DNA of 64,000 bases from NCBI GenBank assembly GCA_029779645.1, contig JAKPAC010000027.1:1-64000 (forward strand). The letters run 5' to 3'. Under the pieces are notes generated by a model. It made no database searches and was not told the DNA's origin. It saw only the letters and a list, made by a program, of their open reading frames with translations. Below are positions 18,415-27,071 of the stretch, piece after piece; the first letter of the stretch is position 1, and each line of letters starts with the position of its first letter. The position numbers were made by a program, and so were the translations under genes. This DNA is from Actinomycetes bacterium (GTDB taxonomy: Bacteria > Actinomycetota > Actinomycetes > Actinomycetales > Microbacteriaceae).

Positions 18415-19076
18415 GATCCCACCCGCTTCGGCGCGGCGGGCACGGTGACGTCGGGGGCCCGCAGGTAGAGGGGCTCGGTGCCGGAGAGCTCACGCGAGGC
18501 GGCGATCGCGCGGGCCGCGACCACCCCGAGCGCGGCGGCCGAGACGACCGTCGCATCCACGCGCAGCGCGCCCAGCGCGCGCAGGCGCTCGTCGATCTCG
18601 TCGCGGTGGGCGAGCACGGGGCCCGCGATGCGGTGCGGCAGCCCGTCGGCGTCGAGGCCGTCGTAGACCGAGAACGCGAACTCGCGGCGGCGCGCGTCGG
18701 TGACGATCGCGAATGGGGCGGATGCCGCGGCCGAGCCGCCGGCCGGCGCCTCGAGGCTCGCGCGGCCCGGGGCGCCGGCCAGCCGCTCGAGGGCGATGGC
18801 GTCGTGGCTGGGCACCGGCACGAGCGGCAGCGCGCGCGCCTGCGCGAAGGTGCGCGCGGCCGTGATGCCGATCCGCAGGCCGGTGAAGGGGCCCGGCCCC
18901 ATCCCGGCGGCGACGTGGGTGGGCGGCGGTCCGGCGGCGAGCACCTCCTGCAGCAGCCCGCCGATCACCTCGGCGTGCGCGAGCGGGTCATCGCTCCAGG
19001 CCTCGCCGAGCGCCCGGCCCTGCCCATCGACCAGTGCGGCGCTCGTGCCGAGCGAGGTGTCGATGGCGAGGATCAT
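18411..19076 (-). CDS. tsaB: tRNA threonylcarbamoyladenosine biosynthesis protein TsaB
   Basis: 221 residues with the actin-like ATPase fold of Tsa[17 protein letters not shown] is the start, [21 protein letters not shown] the family signature and [18 protein letters not shown] the next conserved segment. TsaB is the non-catalytic partner of TsaD. It overlaps tsaE upstream and rimI downstream by 4 nt each. Confidence 0.95.
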   Translation of the reverse strand: MILAIDTSLGTSAALVDGQGRALGEAWSDDPLAHAEVIGGLLQEVLAAGPPPTHVAAGMGPGPFTGLRIGITAARTFAQARALPLVPVPSHDAIALERLAGAPGRASLEAPAGGSAAASAPFAIVTDARRREFAFSVYDGLDADGLPHRIAGPVLAHRDEIDERLRALGALRVDATVVSAAALGVVAARAIAASRELSGTEPLYLRAPDVTVPAAPKRVGS

Positions 19077-19606
19077 GGCTCTAGGCTACCGAGCCTGCCG
19101 GGCGCGGGGCCGCGGCGGATCGTCAGCCGGCGCGGCTCGTCGCGCTCCTCGCTCGCGTCCTCCGGCCCGTCGCCGCCGTCGCTCACCCCGCCGCGCGCGC
19201 CCGTGGGACGCTCGATCTCGATGTCCCACCAGTGCTCGGCCATCGATTCGGCGAGGCCGCGACCCCACTCGACCACCACGACCGAGCGCTCGGCGTCGAT
19301 GTCGAGGTCGTCGAGCTCGAGGCCCGAGCCCAGGCGATACGCGTCCACGTGCACGAGCGGCGGGCCGCCCGCGAGCGAGGGATGCGTGCGGGCGATCACG
19401 AACGTGGGGCTCTGCACGGGCCCGCGCACGCGCAGGCCCTCGCCGATGCCGCGGGTGAAGGTCGTCTTGCCGGCGCCCAGCGGCCCCGTGAGCACCAGCA
19501 GGTCGCCGGCACGCAGCATCCCGCCGACGCGCACCCCGAAGTCGTGCATCTCATCCGACGTCGCAATCTCGTGCGAGCCCTCGAGCGCCGAGAGCGAGCC
19601 GGTCAC
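19073..19606 (-). CDS. tsaE: tRNA threonylcarbamoyladenosine biosynthesis ATPase TsaE
   Basis: 177 residues from a GTG that overlaps the alr stop (GTGA). Walker A GPLGAGKTT lies at 41-49. SPTFVIARTHPS, HVDAYRLGS and VVVVEWGRGLAESM are the later TsaE motifs. It drives the TsaBD complex in t6A synthesis. A disordered segment rich in Gly, Glu and Asp (about 140-160) is inserted before the last strand. The longer open frame upstream is alr shadow, not coding. Confidence 0.95.
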   Translation of the reverse strand: MTGSLSALEGSHEIATSDEMHDFGVRVGGMLRAGDLLVLTGPLGAGKTTFTRGIGEGLRVRGPVQSPTFVIARTHPSLAGGPPLVHVDAYRLGSGLELDDLDIDAERSVVVVEWGRGLAESMAEHWWDIEIERPTGARGGVSDGGDGPEDASEERDEPRRLTIRRGPAPGRLGSLEP

Positions 19607-20727
19607 GACGCGACCTCGCTGCGCGGCACGCGCGGCCCGATCCGCGTGACGATCTCGTAGTTGATGGTGTCGGCGGCCTCGGCCCACTCCTGCGCCGTGG
19701 GAACGCCGCGGGCTCCATCGCCGAACAGCACGACCTCGTCGCCGACCTGCACCGGATCGTCTCCGACGTCGACGACGAACTGGTCCATCGCGACCCGCCC
19801 GGCGATGCGATAGCGGGCGCCCCCGATGGCGACGTGCGCGCGGCCGGATGCCGCCCGCGGCACGCCGTCGGCGTAGCCGAGGGGCACGAGCGCGAGGGTC
19901 GTCGGCCCCGTCGTGCGATACGTGTAGCCGTACGAGACGCCCTGCCCCTTCGGCACCCGGCGCACTGCGGCGACCGAGCCGCGCAGGGTCATGGCCGGGC
20001 GCAGCCCCAGGGTCTCGGGGCCGCGGTCCTCGAACGGCGAGAGGCCGTAGATGCCGATGCCGAGCCGGACGCAGTCGAGCCGCGCCTCCGGCATCGAGAG
20101 CGCGGCCTGCGTGGCGGCGATGTGGCGCAGTGCCGGGGCGAGGCCGAGCTCGCGCGCGGCGGCGACGCCTTCCTCGAACGCGCACAGCGCGGCCTCGTCG
20201 TCTTCGGGCGAGGTGTTCGAGAGGTGGCTGAACAGGCCCTCCACGCGAATCGCCCCCGCGCGCTCCAGGCGCACGGCCTCGGCGACGGCGCCCGGCCACT
20301 GCGCGGGCGCGATGCCGTTGCGGCCGAGCCCGGTCTCGAGCTTCAGGTGCACAAGCACCGGGCGGCGCGCGGATGCGGCGTCCGCCGCCGCGCGCAGCTG
20401 CGCCATGCTCGAGACGCCCACCGCGATGTCGTGCGTCGCGGCCTCGACGAACGAGGCGCCCGGCGCGTGCAGCCAGGCGAGGATCGGCGCGGTGATGCCG
20501 GCCCGGCGCAGCGCGACGCCCTCGGCGATGTCGGCGACCCCGAGTCGCTCGGCGCCGCCCGCGAGCGCGGCCAGCGCCGAGCGCACGGCGCCGTGCCCGT
20601 AGCCCTCGGCCTTGACCACGGCCATCACCGGCACGCCGATCACCCGGCGCAGGTGCCGAACGTTGTCGGCTATCGCGCCGACGTCGATGCGCGCCTCGCG
20701 CAGCGTCCCCTCGGGCAGCGAGCTCAT
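19603..20727 (-). CDS. alr: Alanine racemase
   Basis: 374 residues. The PLP lysine is K39 in VVKAEGYGHG (the family more often has KADAYGHG). The opposite-face tyrosine is in GVSYGYTYRT, and HIAATQAAL and LGIGIYGLSP are the barrel motifs. It makes D-alanine for peptidoglycan. It lies between acpS and tsaE with 4-nt overlaps. Confidence 0.96.
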   Translation of the reverse strand: MSSLPEGTLREARIDVGAIADNVRHLRRVIGVPVMAVVKAEGYGHGAVRSALAALAGGAERLGVADIAEGVALRRAGITAPILAWLHAPGASFVEAATHDIAVGVSSMAQLRAAADAASARRPVLVHLKLETGLGRNGIAPAQWPGAVAEAVRLERAGAIRVEGLFSHLSNTSPEDDEAALCAFEEGVAAARELGLAPALRHIAATQAALSMPEARLDCVRLGIGIYGLSPFEDRGPETLGLRPAMTLRGSVAAVRRVPKGQGVSYGYTYRTTGPTTLALVPLGYADGVPRAASGRAHVAIGGARYRIAGRVAMDQFVVDVGDDPVQVGDEVVLFGDGARGVPTAQEWAEAADTINYEIVTRIGPRVPRSEVAS

Positions 20728-21098
20728 GCGCCGTGCTCCGCGCCGTCTGGGGCCTCGGCGATCACGTACGCGACGGCCACGCCCGCGTCGTGCGTCATCG
20801 ACAGGTGCAGCGCCGTGATGCCCCGCTCGGCCACGACCGCGGCCGTCGAGCCCGAGAGCGTGAACACGGGGCGCCCGGAGGGCTCGGGGGTGACCTCGAT
20901 CTCGGTCCAGTACACGCCGTCGCTGCCGCCGAGCGCCTTGATCAGCGCCTCCTTGGCCGCGTAGCGGGCGGCCAGCGACCGCAGCGCGCGGCCGCGCTCG
21001 GCCGGCGCGAACAGCCGCTCGAGCAGGCGCGGGGTGCGCTGCACGCTCCGCTCGAAGCGCGGGATGTCGACGAGGTCGACGCCGATGCCGACGATCAC
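20724..21098 (-). CDS. acpS: Holo-[acyl-carrier-protein] synthase
   Basis: 124 residues. GIGVDLVDIPRFE gives the magnesium-binding aspartate (D8). FAPAERGRA and RYAAKEALIKAL give the conserved Glu and Lys, and SMTHDAGVAVAYVI is the last strand. It transfers phosphopantetheine from CoA to the acyl carrier protein. It is the first gene of a seven-gene operon in which every junction is a 4-nt overlap. AGAGGGGC precedes the ATG. Confidence 0.95.
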   Translation of the reverse strand: MIVGIGVDLVDIPRFERSVQRTPRLLERLFAPAERGRALRSLAARYAAKEALIKALGGSDGVYWTEIEVTPEPSGRPVFTLSGSTAAVVAERGITALHLSMTHDAGVAVAYVIAEAPDGAEHGA

Positions 21099-21145
21099 TG
21101 CTGCCCCTCTCCGAGGTGTGGCCGGAGGGTTGACACGGCCGCGGG

Positions 21146-22996
21146 CTACTCTACCGTCACCGATTTTGCGAGGTTGCGCGGCTGGTCGACGTCGAGCCCC
21201 TTCGCCGTGGCGAGCGCCATGGCGAAGATCTGCAGCGGCACGACTGCGAGCAGCGGCTCGAGCAGCGGCGCCGTGGCGGGCACGCGCAGCACCTCGTCGG
21301 CGTACGGCAGGACCGCGGCGTCGCCCTCCTCGGCGATCACGATCACGCGGGCGCCGCGGGCGCGGATCTCTTGGATGTTCGAGACGATCTTCGAGTGCAG
21401 CACGGGCGAGGACCGGGGGCTCGGCACGAGCACGAACACGGGCTGCCCCGGCTCGATGAGCGCGATCGGGCCGTGCTTGAGCTCGCCGGCGGCGAAGCCC
21501 TCGGCGTGGATGTACGCGAGCTCCTTCAGCTTGAGCGCGCCCTCGAGCGCGACGGGGTAGCCGGCGTGGCGGCCGAGGAACAGCACCGCGCGGGTGTCGG
21601 CCATCCAGTGCGCGAGCTGCTCGACGTGCGCCTGCTCCTCGTCGAGCACGCGCTGGATCTTGGCGGGAACCTGCTCGAGCTCGCGCACGTGCACCGCGGC
21701 GACCGCGGGGTCGAGCACGCCGCGGACCCGGCCGAGGTGCAGGGCGAACAGGGAGAGCGCGGTCATCTGCGCGATGAACGCCTTCGTCGAGGCGACGGCC
21801 ACCTCGGGCCCGGCGTGCGTGTAGACCACCGCATCCGATTCACGGGGGATCGTCGCGCCCTGGGTGTTGCACACCGAGAGGGTCTTCGCCCCGCGCTCGC
21901 GGGCGTACTTGACCGCCATCAGGGTGTCCATCGTCTCGCCGGACTGGCTGATCGAGACGACGAGGGTGTCGGGGCCGATCACCGGCTCGCGGTAGCGGAA
22001 CTCGTGCGCGAGGTCGACCTCGACGGGCACGCGCGCCCACGTCTCGATCGCGTACTTGCCGACGAGCCCCGCGTAGGCGGCGGTGCCGCAGGCGACGATG
22101 ACGACACGCGAGACGCCGAGCAGGAGCGCGTCGAGCTCGGCGAGCTCGGGGATCGCCACGGCGCCGTCCCGCACCCGCCCGCGGACGGTGTTCGCGACCG
22201 CGTCGGGCTGCTCCGCGATCTCCTTGGCCATGAAGCTCGACCATCCGCCCTTCTCCGAGGCGGAGGCATCCCACATCACCTCGAACGAGGAGGTCTCGAC
22301 CGGGCTGCCCGCGAAGTCGGTCACCGTCACGGTGTCGGCGGTGAGCTCCACGATCTGGTCCTGGCCGATGGCCATGGCCTGCCGCGTGTGCTCGATGAAG
22401 GCCGCCACGTCGGAGCCGAGGAAGTTCTCGCCCTCGCCGAGGCCGATCACCAGCGGCGAGTTGCGGCGGGCGCCGAGCACGACGCCCGGCAGGTCCTGGT
22501 GCATCGCGATCAGGGTGAAGGCGCCCTCGAGGCGGTTCGCGACCGCACGGAACGCGGCATGGATGTCGCCGCGCTCGCGGTACTCGCGGCCCAGCAGCAG
22601 CGCGGCGACCTCGCTGTCGGTCTCGCTCGCGAAGGAGAAGCCCTGCGCGGCGAGCTCGTCGCGCAGCTCGGCGAAGTTCTCGATGATGCCGTTGTGGATC
22701 AGCGCGAGCCGGCCGTCGTCGCCGAGGTGCGGGTGCGCGTTCTCGTCGGTGGGACCGCCGTGCGTGGCCCACCGGGTGTGGCCGATGCCGGTCGTGCCGG
22801 CCGGGAGGGGACGGGCGCCGAGGTCATCGCGCAGCACCTTCAGCTTGCCCGCGCGCTTGCGCATCGCGAGGGCGCCGTCGTCGGTGATCACGGCGATGCC
22901 GGCCGAGTCGTAGCCCCGGTACTCGAGGCGGCTGAGGCCCGCGATCAGGATGTCCTGGCTGGGCCTCGAGCCCACGTAACCGACGATTCCACACAT
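21146..22996 (-). CDS. glmS: Glutamine-fructose-6-phosphate aminotransferase (isomerising)
   Basis: 616 residues. Cys2 of MCGIVGYVGSR is the N-terminal nucleophile of the glutaminase domain. Two SIS domains follow, with VSISQSGETMDT and FLGRHAGYPVALEGALKLKE, and the protein ends KSVTVE as expected. It makes glucosamine-6-phosphate, feeding GlmM, whose gene is in this window. TATCAT lies 7 nt before the ATG, which suggests a leaderless mRNA. No glmS ribozyme is expected in this phylum, and the absence of a leader excludes one. Confidence 0.97.
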   Translation of the reverse strand: MCGIVGYVGSRPSQDILIAGLSRLEYRGYDSAGIAVITDDGALAMRKRAGKLKVLRDDLGARPLPAGTTGIGHTRWATHGGPTDENAHPHLGDDGRLALIHNGIIENFAELRDELAAQGFSFASETDSEVAALLLGREYRERGDIHAAFRAVANRLEGAFTLIAMHQDLPGVVLGARRNSPLVIGLGEGENFLGSDVAAFIEHTRQAMAIGQDQIVELTADTVTVTDFAGSPVETSSFEVMWDASASEKGGWSSFMAKEIAEQPDAVANTVRGRVRDGAVAIPELAELDALLLGVSRVVIVACGTAAYAGLVGKYAIETWARVPVEVDLAHEFRYREPVIGPDTLVVSISQSGETMDTLMAVKYARERGAKTLSVCNTQGATIPRESDAVVYTHAGPEVAVASTKAFIAQMTALSLFALHLGRVRGVLDPAVAAVHVRELEQVPAKIQRVLDEEQAHVEQLAHWMADTRAVLFLGRHAGYPVALEGALKLKELAYIHAEGFAAGELKHGPIALIEPGQPVFVLVPSPRSSPVLHSKIVSNIQEIRARGARVIVIAEEGDAAVLPYADEVLRVPATAPLLEPLLAVVPLQIFAMALATAKGLDVDQPRNLAKSVTVE

Positions 22997-23003
22997 GGGA
23001 ACC

Positions 23004-23009
23004 ATGATA
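23004..23009 (-). promoter_or_regulatory. -10 box of glmS (leaderless)
   Basis: TATCAT on the minus strand followed by 7 nt and the ATG at 22996. Upstream are direct repeats of GCGCAAAG (about 23016-23034) that could bind a regulator. Confidence 0.55.
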
Positions 23010-23070
23010 ATCGCGCACTTTGCGCGCTTTGCGCACCCGCGCGGGCGCACTCAGCACATCCGAAGCAGCG

Positions 23071-23099
23071 CCCCCCGCAGAACTGCGAACCGCGGGGGC
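23071..23099 (-). terminator. coaA terminator
   Basis: Hairpin CCCCCGC/GCGGGGG with a 13-nt loop, 11 nt after the coaA stop. Confidence 0.6.
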
Positions 23100-23109
23100 C
23101 GACGCCGGG

Positions 23110-24084
23110 CTAGAGCTTGCGCAGCAGCACGCGCTCCACGGTGTGATCGGCGCCCTTCTGCAGCACCAGGGTTGCGCGGTGCTTGGTCGGCAGCACGTTC
23201 TCCTCGAGGTTCGGGAGGTTGATGTCGTTCCAGTAGCCGAGCGCCGTCTCGCGGGCGCCCTCCTCGTCGAGGTGGGCGAACACGTTGAAGAACGAGCTCG
23301 GGTTGTTGAACGCGCCGCGCTGCAGCGCCATGAACCGCTCGACGTACCAGTGCTCGATGTTCGCCGTGTCGGCATCCACGAAGATCGAGAAGTCGAACAG
23401 CTCGCTCACGGCCACGTCGTTGGGCGTCGGCGGCGGCGCCAGCACGTTCAGCCCCTCGACGATCACCACGTCGGGGCGGCGCACCACCACGTGGGCGTCG
23501 GGGACGATGTCGTAGCGCATGTGCGAGTAGAACGGGGCCCGCACCTCATCCTGGCCGCTCTTGACGGCCGTGAGGAACTCGAGCAGGGCGCGTCGGTCAT
23601 ACGACTCGGGGAAGCCCTTGCGGTCCATGATGCCGCGGCGCTCGAGCTCGGCGTTGGGGTAGAGGAAGCCGTCGGTGGTGACGAGCTCGACGCGAGGAGT
23701 GTCGGACCAGCGGCTGAGCAGCTCGCGCAGCAGGCGGGCGATGGTCGACTTGCCCACCGCGACCGAGCCGGCGACGCCGATCACGAACGGGGTGGTGGTG
23801 TCGTCGTTCTGCAGGAAGTCGCTGGTGGCCTGGCCGAGCTTCTTCGTGGCGCTCGCGTAGAGGCTGAGCAGGCGGCTCAGCGGCAGGTAGACCTCGCGGA
23901 CCTCGTCGATGTCGAGTCGGTCGCCGAGCCCCCGCAGCTGCACCACCTCGGTCTCGCTCAGCGGCTGCGGCGTGCCCGCGGCCAGGCGCGCCCAATCGGC
24001 CCGGGCGATCTCGCGGTACTGCGAGAGGGCGGACGCAGGCTCGGAATCTTCTGCGACGACGGAGGTCTGGTCTGCGGCGAACAT
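23110..24084 (-). CDS. coaA: Pantothenate kinase (type I)
   Basis: 324 residues. The P-loop GSVAVGKS lies at 106-113, followed by the CoaA signatures LVTTDGFLYPN, GFPESYD and the YSHMRYDIVPD region. It phosphorylates pantothenate, the first step to CoA, and complements AcpS in the neighbouring operon. TACGAT followed by 7 nt precedes the ATG, so it is probably leaderless. It is a single-gene unit with hairpins on both sides. Confidence 0.96.
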   Translation of the reverse strand: MFAADQTSVVAEDSEPASALSQYREIARADWARLAAGTPQPLSETEVVQLRGLGDRLDIDEVREVYLPLSRLLSLYASATKKLGQATSDFLQNDDTTTPFVIGVAGSVAVGKSTIARLLRELLSRWSDTPRVELVTTDGFLYPNAELERRGIMDRKGFPESYDRRALLEFLTAVKSGQDEVRAPFYSHMRYDIVPDAHVVVRRPDVVIVEGLNVLAPPPTPNDVAVSELFDFSIFVDADTANIEHWYVERFMALQRGAFNNPSSFFNVFAHLDEEGARETALGYWNDINLPNLEENVLPTKHRATLVLQKGADHTVERVLLRKL

Positions 24085-24091
24085 CGCGCCA

Positions 24092-24097
24092 ATCGTA
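24092..24097 (-). promoter_or_regulatory. -10 box of coaA (leaderless)
   Basis: TACGAT on the minus strand, 7 nt before ATG 24084. The -35 region falls inside the terminator hairpin of the upstream operon. Confidence 0.5.
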
Positions 24098-24104
24098 GCC
24101 GGAA

Positions 24105-24145
24105 ACCGCGGGGGGCAGGGCGATACTCGCCCTGCCCCCCGCGGT
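24105..24145 (-). terminator. Very strong terminator hairpin of the surface-protein operon
   Basis: A perfect 19-bp stem (24105-24123 against 24127-24145) with a 3-nt loop, 11 nt after the stop codon of the sortase-substrate gene. There is no T-tract. Confidence 0.85.
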
Positions 24146-24156
24146 CACCTGCGGTC

Positions 24157-26199
24157 CTAGGCGCGTGACCGGCGTCGCAGCAGCAGCGCCGCGCCGCCGA
24201 GCAGCAGCAGGGCCGCCGCCCCCAGGGCGATGATCGGGATGCCGGGGCCGCCGGTTGCCGCGAGCCCACCGCCGCTCGTCGCGCCCGCGCCGCTGCCGTC
24301 CTCCGGCGCCGCGGTGAGCGCGATCGCGGTGCGGGCGATCTCGACGCCGCCGGCGAACACGACGATGCTGTGCGCGCCGCTCGGGAGGCTCGTGGGCAGG
24401 GTGGCGCGGAGGGTGAAGGTGCCGTCGGGTGCCGCCGTCGCGGTGCCGAGCGCCTGCGGCGTGGAGTGGATCTCGACGCTCACGGCGCCGGCCGCGAAGC
24501 CGCTGCCGCGCACGCTGATCGTGCCGCCCGGGTGCAGCTGCCCGTCGACCGTGAGCGCGGGGACGCGAGGCGGCGCCTCGACCCGCAGCTGCGCGGGGGC
24601 CGAGACCGCCGAGCCCAGGTGGTTGAAGGCGGTGACGGTGACGGTGTGCGCACCGGGCGCCACGCCGGCGAGCGTGTGGCTGCGGAGGCTCGCCGGGAGG
24701 ACCACAGGTGCACCCCCGTCGAGGGCGAGCTCGTAGCGGGTCAGCGCCGAGCCGCCGTCTGCGGGCGCCGCCCACGTGACGGTGACGGTGTCGCCGGTCA
24801 CGGTCGCGAGCGGCGTCGCGGGAGCCGCGGGAGCACCGGCCAGCCCGAAGAACGCGTCGATCTTGGCGACGCCCTCGGCCGCGAAGGCCCAGTTCTGCTC
24901 CTGCTGGGCGGCCCAGGCCTCGGACGCAAGGTTCCGGCTGTTCTTGCCCGGCAGGCCCGAGACCCACCACCACTCGGTCATGTACTCGGTCACGCTGCCG
25001 TCGGCGTTCTCACGCAGCCAGTCCCTGGTGATCGGGGCGGCGGCCGAGCGATCGTAGCTGATCAGGTACGGCACCTGCAGCTTGCGCGCCGTCGTGCGCG
25101 GGGCACCCGTGTCGCCGCCCGGGAAGTACTCGACGCGCTGGCCTGCCGAGACGGCGGGCTCGTACTGCGTGCGCAGACCGGGCAGGTGCTGCGCGACGAG
25201 GTCGCCGTAGAGGTACGAGAACTCCGACGCGCTGTCGCGGATGTGCGCGGGCGCGTTGCTCAGCCCGTCGAGCTTCAGGTCGAACACGTAGACGGTCTCG
25301 ACGCCGGCGGCCGCGGCCGCGCGGTTCACTCGCTGCACGACCGCGCGGGTGTTGTGGCACCACGTGCCGCCGAAGAGGATGACGTGCTCGCCGTCCGACT
25401 CGAGGATGTTCACGAGCTCCGGATAGGTCACCGACTGCAGCACGAAGCTCGCGCCGTCGGCGGCGGTGAAGATGTCGCCGCCGAACAGCGAGGCGTCGGC
25501 ATAGGTGGCGGCGTGGCGCTGGTTCATCGCGTCGCGGAAGAACTCGAACTGCGACTGCTCGTCGGTCTGGGCGACCTGCGAGAACAGCGCGTCGAGCTCG
25601 AGCCGATACGCATCCAGGTCGACGGATGCGGCGTCCTGCGCACCGGAGAGCTGGGCGACGATGCGATCCTCCGCGCCGCCGACGGTGTGGCTGCGGTCGT
25701 AGATGAACAGGTAGGGGTCGGTCGACGGGTCGCCGAACGCCGGCTCGGTGTCGCGGTTCAGCGTGTCGCTCAGGCGCGTGTAGAGGGCGCGCAGCGGCGC
25801 GCTCGCGGTCGTGCGGATGTCGAGCCCGGCGCCGTCGAGGCGCGGGTCGAACGCGTACACGGTGTCGATGCCGTGCGCCTGCGCGGCCTCGTCGATCGCG
25901 GCGACGGTGGCCGCCGTGGTCGGGTCGGCGGGACCGCCGATGAGAAAGGCGTAGGTGCCGTCACGCTCGAGCAGCCGCTCGAAGCGCTCGAACGTCACGG
26001 GCGTGAACACCGAGCCGGCGCGCAGTCCGTCGAACGAATCGGCGAAGTAGTCGATGGCCGGGGAGGGAGTCGCCGGCGCCGCGCTGGCGGCCGGCGCGAA
26101 CGCCACACCCCCCGCGAGCGTGAGGACGGATGCCACGGCCGAAGCGAGCAGCGCGCGCGTTCGCCGTCGCCGGGGGTGTGTGTGCGGCTTCTTGTGCAT
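24157..26199 (-). CDS. Cell-wall anchored protein with duplicated thioredoxin-like domains
   Basis: 680 residues, AAGGAA before ATG 26199. Residues 1-40 are a signal peptide with a twin-arginine-rich start. Two homologous thioredoxin-like units follow (about 65-190 and 255-400): each has VT[FY]..L..L..DG, a strand with GG, then [IV][DE]TVY.FD..LDG, and later PYL..YDRS. Only the second keeps a CxxC-like site, reduced to TWCHN (C281); the first reads GPADP. A fibronectin III-like domain (~460-540) and an Ig-like domain (~545-630) follow. LAATG at 646-650, a membrane helix and RRRSRA form a sortase signal. Role unknown; it is the third gene of the symporter operon. Confidence 0.85.
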   Translation of the reverse strand: MHKKPHTHPRRRRTRALLASAVASVLTLAGGVAFAPAASAAPATPSPAIDYFADSFDGLRAGSVFTPVTFERFERLLERDGTYAFLIGGPADPTTAATVAAIDEAAQAHGIDTVYAFDPRLDGAGLDIRTTASAPLRALYTRLSDTLNRDTEPAFGDPSTDPYLFIYDRSHTVGGAEDRIVAQLSGAQDAASVDLDAYRLELDALFSQVAQTDEQSQFEFFRDAMNQRHAATYADASLFGGDIFTAADGASFVLQSVTYPELVNILESDGEHVILFGGTWCHNTRAVVQRVNRAAAAAGVETVYVFDLKLDGLSNAPAHIRDSASEFSYLYGDLVAQHLPGLRTQYEPAVSAGQRVEYFPGGDTGAPRTTARKLQVPYLISYDRSAAAPITRDWLRENADGSVTEYMTEWWWVSGLPGKNSRNLASEAWAAQQEQNWAFAAEGVAKIDAFFGLAGAPAAPATPLATVTGDTVTVTWAAPADGGSALTRYELALDGGAPVVLPASLRSHTLAGVAPGAHTVTVTAFNHLGSAVSAPAQLRVEAPPRVPALTVDGQLHPGGTISVRGSGFAAGAVSVEIHSTPQALGTATAAPDGTFTLRATLPTSLPSGAHSIVVFAGGVEIARTAIALTAAPEDGSGAGATSGGGLAATGGPGIPIIALGAAALLLLGGAALLLRRRSRA

Positions 26200-26252
26200 G
26201 GGGGTTCCTTGGTGCGGATCGTCGGTTGAGCGTCGAGGTCGAATGCGGGGGG

Positions 26253-27071
26253 TCAGGATGCCGAGGCCCGGCGCCGCAGCGCCCACCAGCCGAGCGCGCC
26301 GCCGCCGAGCACGACGAGCGCGCCCAGGACGATGCCGCCCACGAGCGGTGCGGAGGGGCCGGCGTCGGCGGCCGCGGTCGCATCGGCGAGCGCCGCGTCG
26401 GTGTCGGCCTCGATCACGACGTCGGCGAGCGCGACGTCCTCCGATTCGCCGATCGCATTCGATGCGCGCAGCGCGATGTCGTAGCTGCCAGCGGCGAGCG
26501 TGGTCGTGAAGCGGCTCGCGTCGGGCGCCAGCGCGATGGGGGCGCCGGTGCCGATCACGAGCGTGTGGCCGGTCAGCGGCGATCCGCCGTCGGCCGGAAC
26601 GACCCAGCTGAGGGTGAGCGCGAGGCCGTCGACCTTCGCCTTCAGGGCCGTCGGCGCGGCCGGGGCGGTGGCCGCGACCGTGGTGGCGATCTCGGTCGCG
26701 CCCTCGGTCGCCGTGTCGGTGCCGCCGCGCGCGCCCGGGGCGGTGGCGCCGCCGCCATTCGTGGCCGGGCCGGGTGCGGGGGCCGCGGGTGCCTGCGGCG
26801 CGGGCGCGGCGGGCGCCGGTGCGGCCGGGGCGACCGGCGCGGGCGCGGGCTTCGGCGCGGACAGCGCGGGCGGCGGGCTCTCGAGCGTCGAGTCGTAGGG
26901 ATAGCCGCCGAGGCCCTCGCAGGCGCCGAGATCGAAGTTGATCGAGCAGATGTCGCACACGTCGCCGGCCGCGCTCGCGCTGGGCGCCGCGCCCACGGCG
27001 GTGGCCGGGGCGAGCATCGCCGCGAAGGCGACGGCCGCGGCGATGGTCAGGATGCGGGGCTTGGAGATCAT
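26253..27071 (-). CDS. Secreted fibronectin III-like surface protein with membrane tail
   Basis: 272 residues; the ATG overlaps the symporter stop (ATGA). A signal peptide (1-35) is followed by a short cysteine motif CDICSINFDLGAC (C39, C42, C51), a Pro/Ala repeat linker (~65-105), one fibronectin III-like domain (~138-222) and a C-terminal membrane helix ending RRRASAS. No LPxTG is present, so it is held by the helix alone. The FN3 part resembles that of the next gene (both have the pattern ADGGS.LT). I do not recognise a named family. Confidence 0.8.
   Translation of the reverse strand: MISKPRILTIAAAVAFAAMLAPATAVGAAPSASAAGDVCDICSINFDLGACEGLGGYPYDSTLESPPPALSAPKPAPAPVAPAAPAPAAPAPQAPAAPAPGPATNGGGATAPGARGGTDTATEGATEIATTVAATAPAAPTALKAKVDGLALTLSWVVPADGGSPLTGHTLVIGTGAPIALAPDASRFTTTLAAGSYDIALRASNAIGESEDVALADVVIEADTDAALADATAAADAGPSAPLVGGIVLGALVVLGGGALGWWALRRRASAS

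Noticed and set aside
21127..21145. TTGACA on the plus strand between acpS and glmS
   Set aside because: No plus-strand gene follows, no -10 is placed after it, and the neighbouring genes read on the minus strand.
21146..22996. glmS as an attachment site for the Tn7-like element at the left edge
   Set aside because: glmS is intact, 20 kb away, and no terminus repeats lie downstream of it; the element's visible end is next to arsR.
22997..23003. glmS ribozyme
   Set aside because: The predicted transcript has no leader, and no room exists for the ribozyme between the -10 box and the start codon.
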